Source: Rosellinia necatrix (Eukaryota > Ascomycota > Sordariomycetes > Xylariales > Xylariaceae). From it: 64,000 nucleotides of DNA. Under the pieces are notes generated by a model. That model saw only the letters and a program-made list of their open reading frames with translations. It did not search any database and was not told the DNA's origin. Every line of letters starts with the position of its first letter. Within the stretch, counting starts at the first letter, position 1. This document shows, piece after piece, positions 55,984 to 64,000 of this stretch. The position numbers were made by a program, and so were the translations under genes. Where the stretch lies: contig JAGYVD010000003.1 of assembly GCA_021209875.1 (NCBI GenBank), positions 434,001 through 498,000 of the forward strand, written 5' to 3'.

Positions 55984-58900
55984 GGTCGCTAAACTTCAGG
56001 TCAGCATTACATGCTAGAACTTTGGAGAGATTATAGGTGTGGGACGTTAAGAATTTAAATTTTTAGTGCGCTTAACTAACGCTATATAACAAGGAAACTG
56101 AGCTAATAAGAAATGGGGCTATGCTTACCGGGTAGGGAAGAATTGCGATGAGGAGGATACTTCAGCGATAATCGGAATGTTACAGCTAGATACTGAAAGT
56201 TAGCGAGTCTGCGATGAAAAGAGGGTATGAAATTGTTATGATAGTATTTAGTTGTCTGTGCATCTTGCTCAACAAAGGGGAAATCTTACGTAGGGGATGT
56301 ATCTCGTCCTGATAAACGACGTCTTAGGCGTGTAAGTCTTGGATGGACTAAAAAGTTAGCACCAGTGTTTTCGGCATAGCGTAACGTGGAATTATTTGAT
56401 TCAAAATGGGGTAATAATAAATCGAAAGCAGCTGAGATGAGGTAAACTTGGAAATGTTGCTGGATATTCTGGAAACGCGCGGGGCGATCTCCCTAGGACA
56501 CACATGCAAACAGGCTAAACAGGGTACTGAGCATGAGTATGAAAGTATTGGCTTAGGCTGAGGCAGACTTGCCAGTGATCAGAGGAACTCAGCTGGAGTC
56601 TCCCTAACCACATTCTCCCCCTAGGGTATGGTCTGCCGGCGCGCAGACAAGGGAAAATGGATGCCCAAATTCCGCAGCTTAGATCTCACGGGTTGTTGAT
56701 ATTTACCGCCTCGGGTGCGCCGAGATGCCACAAGTATCTCGAGATGGGACAAGGATGTGATGTGCAAAGCTAGCAACTGGATTTAACATACCAGGCGTAT
56801 GTCGTCAGGGAAAAGTTGAGTCCAGATAAGACCTTCAGGTACGTGTAACCTGTTGAAGTTGGGGTAGTAGTTGAGGAGGAGCGAGGACTTAATAGCCTGG
56901 ATGAAGAGGTGCCTACCAACGAAATTCCGGTCAGTAACACGAAAATAAGCGATAGCGAATAGCACCGGTCGGAGCTTGCACTTCTCGTTCGAAGGCGAGA
57001 GACATCTAAAGTCTCGATTGTGGGGGTAAAGGGTATGACTGTGGACGATAGGTAGGAGTGGACTAAATATCCTATAAAAAGACGAAGAGTAACTAGGTTT
57101 TGGAGTTGGCCCTTCAACCCTACACTTGTAAATTGATGGGTTTCCGATAAGGATCGTACTGCCCCCTTACTAATCTGGAGGGGGCGAACAAGTGCCATGA
57201 AGAACCGAGATGGCAGATTCTATCCACCGGAGCAGAGGGGTTATAGGAGGTATCGGAAATGTCCAGGCATCAATATATGTGCCCCGTGGGGAGTGGCGGA
57301 GCAATATAGTGTGGAGGGCGGTGGTGAAAACATTTTGTCTACTGACCTTGTGGAAAGAGACCAATCGACTGATATCCAGATCGTGCAAATCAGAGAGACC
57401 AGCAACTAACGCCGACGCCCAAAGTCCGAATGCAGAATTGAACGCAAACGACAGCAATTGGAGCCGAGTCTAAGGTCTAAGATTTTCCGTTTCGCCAACA
57501 CGACACAAGGGATACCCGATGAAGGAGATAAAACCGACAGGTAAAGCCGTGACTGAATCTAAGCGCGGGTACTAAATAATCCGTAACCTAAAAGGGTACG
57601 TGTAAGCAGAGTTCATAATTAGTATCTTGCGACTCAATCAATGTGACCCAGATCCGATATTGTCCAATCCCTGCCGTATTATGTTGACAAGCTTGCTCTG
57701 CAGCTCAAGGCACGGTTCCGTCGATAGAGTAAGGGCTAAATTTTGACAAAGGACCCCCTGTAGTTGAGAGTATCGCGGGTTGGGCGTGTTCTTGAAGTAG
57801 GATACGCCATTTGTGGGGTAGGGTTTCGCTACCATCCATCCATCTAGATTGTGCAGACCCGATGTAGTTCGTTCAGAAAACAATTTGTGCCAAGTTCAGC
57901 ATGAAACCACATAGACGTGATAATTTGCCTGACTGGGTATGAGATGCTAAATAACCATGAATGTTAATGGTGGCTCCTCTTCCAAATAATTAAGACTAGA
58001 GTACAGGGGCGGTGGGACTTCAGCATGGAGATGCAGCTTAAATCTAGCGAAATGGAAATAACGTAGATCTTGGGTGCTACCTCAGAGGCGATAAGATAGG
58101 GGAACGTTCCCAGCTCTTGATGAAGTTGGGGCAGAGTTTAGGGGGGGAGACAGGATGTACTTACCATTGAGCAGCGACAGCGCGATGTTAGCGTCGAGTA
58201 GTAAAGCGATTTCAATTTTTCCTGTCGCATAGCGGTTGACTTGTAGCTTTCTCTATCTACTTCCCCGTCGTCCAACGAGTTCCGCACTCTCGGATTCGTG
58301 CCACCACAGGCAACCCGCCTCTAGATAACTTGGCGTAATCCAATCAACGATTCGCGGATTGTTTCTCCACCTTCGTAGGGCAGCATCTGCTCGAAAAAAC
58401 CTGGCGGATGACACATGGAGCAGGGCTAGTGTGAGATGAATGGTTCGTGCATGTGCTATTGCAAAACTCAAACCGTGCCGTCAAGGTGCGATTTCTTTAA
58501 ATTCGAAATGGTCGACAGCAAGGTTAGAGTAGGTCTTGTCTGTTGAGTAAAGACGTGGGCGTAGAGTTTAAATTGCGGCCGGGCTGTAGGCTGAGCTCGG
58601 AGCTAGGCTGTTGTAATGCCATTACGTCGATGCGCTCATGTTTGTGCGCCAAATCTCTTCGATATGCCATAAACCATGGGAGAGGCTGGGTGGACGACGG
58701 GTGGGTGGAATCGTAGACAGATCGCAGGTGGGGCGGAGACGTAAGGCGACTTAGGTTGTGCGATTGAGCTTCATCCAAGAAGCGTGCGTAACTAGTGCGG
58801 GGCACGAAGTAGGATCCATTTTGGTTGCGCGGAGGTTCGCAGGAGGCGACGAGTAAAAGGCGCCAAAGATGCCGCGATGCAGAGCGAGCAAGAGTTATGA

Positions 58901-61900
58901 GCCCCAAGCTGCTGTTGGATCTGGTGGTAGACATCGGAAATTGGAGCTTCGATGACGCAGTTTTGGGGGGCAACGGTCCCATGTCGATCATACCCCCAAA
59001 CGGTGCGCAATTGAGCTCGCTGCCTCCATACACAGCCGAACTGAGATCGAGCGCAAGAGCATTGGCACGAGAGCGCCGCGCACCCCTTTGCAGATTGCTC
59101 GCGGGAGATTGAATATTGCAGCCGCTTCGTGCCGGGAGTGCAGGGAGGGAGGCGTGCAGGGAGGAAAGGGAGGAGGAGTAGCAGGAGGAGGAAGAAGAAG
59201 AGAGGGCGACTTACTTTTGGGCACCAATCGGAACAGAGTGAAAAGCAGCAGGGACTGGTAGGGCCCCAGGACGAACTCCAACGACGAGGTCGAAGTCGCA
59301 ACGCAATTTGTCTTGCCGGTAGAATAAAAGACTCTCAGAGCTCGAATTGCCTAGGTGGTAATTCGCTAAGGACTAGAATGTAATGACAAGAAAAGCTGGG
59401 TGGATCTCGTGTCCGGGCAAGGATTGCGACAATGGAAGGATGGAAAACCGAGTTGGCCGCGCACGCGCACACAAAATACAACCGGCTCCAGTGCGAAAGG
59501 ATGCTCGTGGACACAGCGCGCGCAACTGACGAAACCGAGAAGTGGGCGGGCGGGTGAGGGGTGTCACTTTTTGGGAGATTAGGGTTGGAGGGGAGGAGGG
59601 GAGAGGTAGAGAAGAGGAAAGGGAAGGGGTGGGAATCGAGTGAGTGTGTGTAAGAAGAGAGAGAGGAGAATAAAACACAGCAAGAAACGCAAAAAGCAGA
59701 GACAGGACAACGATGGTGCCGGTTTGGTTTGCGGGTTTTGGTGTGGATGTGTAAGTGTGAAAAAAAAAAAGATTGAGGGTGGACTTGGACTTGCAGCCAG
59801 GTGGATTGGGGCCGAAGGCTATCCTGGGCTACAGAACTTACAGGTATCCCACCACCAAGCACAACCGATGAGTCTGTGTGGGAGAAGTGGGCAGCATGTG
59901 GAGTTTTTGCGCTGCCCTAGGTAAGGACCTAGCTGGGTTAGGTAGTACTAAGGCAGTGGTGTAGTGGTGTCGAGGTGCTGCCACGCGGGCCAAGCTAGGG
60001 GCATAGGTCCGCCTGGCTCTACCAGCCCAGTACCTACGCAGGTACACTCTACAAAAGTTACTAAAGGTAGGCACAAAGTACCTGTCGTTCTTCCCTCCCC
60101 CCCCCCCATCAAGCTTGCCCGACCCGTGTAGGCAGGTACTTGCTTCCTGTACCTATGTCTTGCTGTGGGATACCTAAAGTGGTCCCAAAGTTTAAATAGG
60201 CGGCCTTTAGGCTGTGAACCTAACGACCTCCTACCTGGCGACTACCTGGAGGCCTGCCTAAAGCACCTTTTGGGGGTGGGGGTGGGGATCTCCTCCACCA
60301 AGATCTAGCAACAGACAGACACCACCGACTTACCCATCCAACAACCCAAATGGGTGCTCGGCTGGACTGGCCTTGCTGTCAGCAGCTACCGGGACTACCG
60401 CCCGTGCTCAGAGTTCAGACTACCAACGGAGAACTATAAACTCCAGGATATGGGGTTGTCAGCACTAGATTGGTTGGGGACCGCCCCGCCTAGCATACAT
60501 TGTATGAAGAGACACCCGACGGGGCGTCTAAATAGCCCGCAGTGTGTAATCCGCATCTATCTGGTATTGTTTACTTTGATTCTAATGTAAGCTGCCTGCT
60601 ATGTTGGATAGCCTTTGTGATGATAATGCCTCCCTGAGCCTAACGCCATTCATTCTGTGAGGCAACTTGTAGTCTGTACATGTACCAAAAGAAATAGAAA
60701 GGGATAGAAAGGGATAGAAAATTCCCAGAAGCGCTCGGGATAACCTTGGTCACAATGAAGTGCAATATCTCCCTTGGTAGAATCCGTCATTAGCGCCTAC
60801 CTAGAGCGTAGATACCTATTTATCTACTTGTAGATGGTGTTTGTCGACTACCTAGGTACCTAGGGTACCTGGGTAGGTAGGTAGGTTACACGCAATATTC
60901 AACGTTTTGGCAACTGCGTTCACTCCGGCAGAGCGTTTGCAATAGCCTGTGTCGCGAGATTACAGGTATCACTTTTATATTGTGCTCTAATTTGAGGGAA
61001 ACAGGCATATGGATATACAACGTATATACAGTCCTGGTATCATGGCATTGGTGGTGCCTTCCTTCAATGGTGTTTGTGGTGGATCCGCTTTTGTCTCGCG
61101 ACTGGAGCTTTTCATGCCGCTCTACCTTCCACCTGGTAGCTATAACCCGACCTTCCTGTTGTCGGCCGAGTTGCCTGATTTGAGTACTTAACTAGGTACT
61201 ACTTTCAGACTCATCTTATATAGCGGCTGTGTTGTCGAACAGGCAATCTACATACACCCGCTTGTCCCGCATTGCGCAAATACGCGGCATCCGCGGATGT
61301 CTATACTCGCGGTCTAGTTATACTCAAGTAACTAGTGTAATGGGAGCTACGGTCGAGTGGGAGCTACGGATGATGCAATATAGATCTATAATGTATAATT
61401 GGCCAATACCACAATAGGTACCTACCGGGTTTAATACCACGGGGTGACTAGACTAAACCTACCTGGTGTGCCTATTTTAGTTGTTGCCTTCCTAGTGTAA
61501 GTGGTGTGCCGCTGTAGAACCTAAGACCTAACCAAACAATTGGTAGGCTCGGACAGCAAGAAATTAAAAGAGTCCTGACATTTGTGTGTGTGCGATTTGA
61601 AGGATTCCACTTCCCCTGCTAGCGTCTTTCTAGAAGTCTGGCATCTTCTATTCTTGACCCAGCAGACGCCCCGGATGGAGAATCCTAATCGGCAAAATCT
61701 ATACATACGGCATACATGCCATGACGTTATAACAAAAGTCGCCGACGGGGGTTCAGGCCAGGATATCAACCGCCTGTGGCATTTGACTTGACATGTTCAA
61801 GAGGCTCGGATGTCCTGGATTTCAAGGTCCCCGTTGGCTTAGCAACTGGCTGAAGTGGCAATTAACAGATCTCAGCTGATGGAGGAGAGAAGGGAGCGTA

Positions 61901-64000
61901 CGTAATCCTCACGGGGACACTTTCAACCCTTGACTGCGGTATATCGATTGATCCTCCCAATTCAATATGGGGCCTTCAACCTGTCCTTATGACGAAAGTG
62001 GCCGTCCTGATTGGCCTAGGGTGAAGGGAATCGATCCAGCGTTTGCCTGATCGCGCATAACACGTCTTATACCCGAGGCTATGTATGTGTAGCTGCCAAA
62101 ATCGTTATAGGCACTGTGCATGTACTTAATCTTAGTATTTTTAGCATGTTTTGTTTGTCCTGATTGCCGTCCCAATCAAAAGCCCAGGCAGCAAATCCTC
62201 TGAGGATCTCTACACGTACATTTGACTTGCTCTCTCTTGGCGTGAAATGCATGCAGAAGGGCTATTGCTCCAAGAGCAAAAAAGTTCTGTCTGCACATGA
62301 CGTGTACACAGGCAGTAGATAGTAGTAGGTAGTAGTAGGTAGTGGTAGATAGTAGATAATTGTTGCCCATTTCGATGCTCAACGCCAGATAAGTAGGCCA
62401 TTCCATTCCGAAATAAGCTCCTTTCCGCGCTTGGTAAGTTCAATATCCCGTCGATCTTTGTTATCCGGATCCGTGTCATACGCGGGTTTGTGCGCGTGTC
62501 TCTGTGCATGTGTCTCTGTGCGCCCAAGCAATCTTAAAAACCGAGCCGGGACCCAGTCTCGCAGCTTCCAGATTTCACTTTACAGGCAATTGACTTTGAC
62601 GATGAGGCGGGCCGTAACGTGGGCCGCCGAGCATCCCCGGCCTGAATATGTATACAGAACCGTCCAGTCAGTCGAAGGGCACCCTAGCGTAGATGCGCAC
62701 ATGATACTTCGGTCAAGTGTTGAGTCTATGACAAGAGCGATGGCTTCGCAACAAGTGCCAGACAAACTGGTTTTCGCGCTGGGAAATGCACCGGTCTAAA
62801 TGCATAATTCCCGACATTGGGCAATTTCCTCACGTGCAACGACGCGGGTATATGCGGCAGCCTGGTGATCCCAATGTTTCGATTTCTGCTCGTCCTAGCT
62901 ACCAGTACGAGACTGGTGATGCTGCTGATCCTAGCGTACCTGTCTACCGGTAAAGTAACAATAGCTCTCTAGGAGTGTATTTGGGATACACTGAGGTGCT
63001 GGAAGAGGGCCCTCCCACAGTAATGCGACTACAGTGTGTACGAACGGGCGTACAGGGTTGCCATACCTAGCATGCCAAGCTCGACCTCGCAAGGATAGAA
63101 GAACCCACTTCGCCGGACGTGGGAAGTGAAGCCTCCCTTCGTTTCGTGCCCGTGCGCCAATCATTTTTTTTGCGTTGTCGCGTTGGTGAGTAATACCGAC
63201 GATTTGCTTCTGCCGATAACTATGCCCGACGATGACAAGCGTTGAAGTATGGCCGTTTGTGTGTGTGTAGTATGCCCTCGCGCGAGATCAATGATGGCTT
63301 TATATCATCATGCCCGGCTTGATGTCATGGACAGGGAGCAGACACCCCCTCTGTTGCACTACACTCACCTAACCTAGGTACAGCTGGGTAGAATTGGCTC
63401 CATCTCCACATCCCCACGAGTCAAGGATGCTTTATGGAAAAGAGCTGATCAGGTGAGGGAATTGTCTTTGACTGTGGACACGACGATGCCGGTACCCACT
63501 GATCGTCCAGGTACGGTGCGGCTGTAGTTTGGCAAGAAAATCTGAAACGAACGTATAGCGAAATGCTGCTGCTCGCTGGCTTCATTCTGATTGCTCGCTC
63601 GCTGTCTAGTCTTGCTGCACGAAATGCGCGCCATGCCACACCATACCACGCTACATAGGGCACTGGCGCCGAGGGTGCTCTCCTTCGTGCTGTTCGACGC
63701 CCACTTCGGCTCTAGCTTCGACCCCCGAATATGGCTGTGATGGTTGAGAGGGCGTCTTATCATCGTGATACTTCCTTGCGAGGTAAATAGGCCGTGAATC
63801 AACCCAAGGCCGGAAAGGCAATTCCTGAACAAACGCACGGGTCTCTCGCGATAGCCTGGCATTGCCGCTTCGAAATACTGTGTCATTACTCGTATCGGAT
63901 GCGCTGCATTGGTTATGGTTTGATGGTTGGCACTAGAGCTGGTCAGACCTCGGGAAAGACTCGCCGGCCAAGATGGTGGCAACTATGTTAGTTGGTGTCG
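55984..64000. other. Eight-kilobase gene-poor region upstream of the RRM gene
   Basis: No supported gene up to the window edge. Minus-strand C/T-rich blocks (59130-59215 and 59560-59680) look like promoter or leader sequence and could mean a very long, perhaps spliced, leader for the RRM gene. ACCTAGGT/GGTAGGT repeats recur at 59925-59950, 60845-60890 and 62313-62357. The longest frame near the end (63449-63982, minus, 177 codons) has no recognisable features. No RNA gene or transposon was seen. Confidence 0.5.
62313..62357. repeat. AGTAGTAGGT tandem array
   Basis: Irregular decameric repeats of AGTAGTAGGT type in gene-poor DNA, sharing the GTAGGTAGT core with the inverted repeats elsewhere in the window. 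Confidence 0.85.

Noticed and set aside
63449..63982. 177-codon minus-strand frame near the window end
   Set aside because: No domain, signal or splice context is visible, and the composition is like that of surrounding noncoding DNA. It could be revisited with flanking sequence.

Overview
The window is nuclear DNA of a filamentous ascomycete (Pezizomycotina, probably Sordariomycetes; the class is inferred from gene content and style, not proven). Genes are split by short GT-AG introns of about 45-230 nt, often with CTAAC-like branch sites. There is no operon structure, leaders are pyrimidine-rich, and several proteins belong to filamentous-fungal families: a Zn2Cys6 regulator, a GH16 glucanase with a fungal cellulose-binding module, a chromodomain protein and a cytochrome b561 protein. 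I found no tRNA, rRNA, CRISPR array or recognisable transposon.

Layout. 0.8-2.6 kb (+): CWF19-like/Drn1 lariat-metabolism protein. 2.9-6.1 kb (-): multi-pass membrane protein of unknown function. 7.2-10.4 kb (-): Pol5/MYBBP1A-family nucleolar protein. 11.2-12.1 kb (-): RRM-like protein. 16.2-16.7 kb (+): small secreted six-cysteine protein. 17.8-19.3 kb (+): Zn2Cys6 transcription factor. 21.5-23.2 kb (+): low-complexity, microsatellite-filled protein with RRM-like segments. 23.75-25.7 kb (-): chromodomain protein, divergent from the proteasome alpha-7 subunit gene at 26.9-28.1 kb (+). 29.0-30.8 kb (-): Cdc25 phosphatase. 40.9-42.6 kb (-): secreted GH16 enzyme with CBM1. 45.3-49.4 kb (+): large SLIP-GC-like dynamin-type GTPase. 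50.25-51.7 kb (-): cytochrome b561-domain protein. 54.4-56.0 kb (-): three-RRM protein of the Nam8/Csx1/TIA1 type.

The genes are mostly single-copy housekeeping functions (splicing, ribosome biogenesis, proteasome, cell cycle, chromatin, RNA binding) mixed with a few secreted or accessory ones. They do not form a pathway or a metabolite cluster. Between them lie unusually long gene-poor stretches (12.1-16.2, 30.8-40.9 and 56-64 kb). These are rich in short inverted repeats built on ACCTACC/GGTAGGT and in small tandem arrays, several with a 9-nt unit.

I reconstructed exon boundaries by hand from splice signals and reading phase. Almost all phases close. The exception is one junction in the membrane-protein gene, which is flagged. 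No clearly new biological system is evident. The items most worth a second look are the SLIP-GC-like GTPase, the secreted cysteine-rich protein, the two possible N-termini of the GH16 gene, the unusual micro-exons and the palindrome-rich gene-poor regions.
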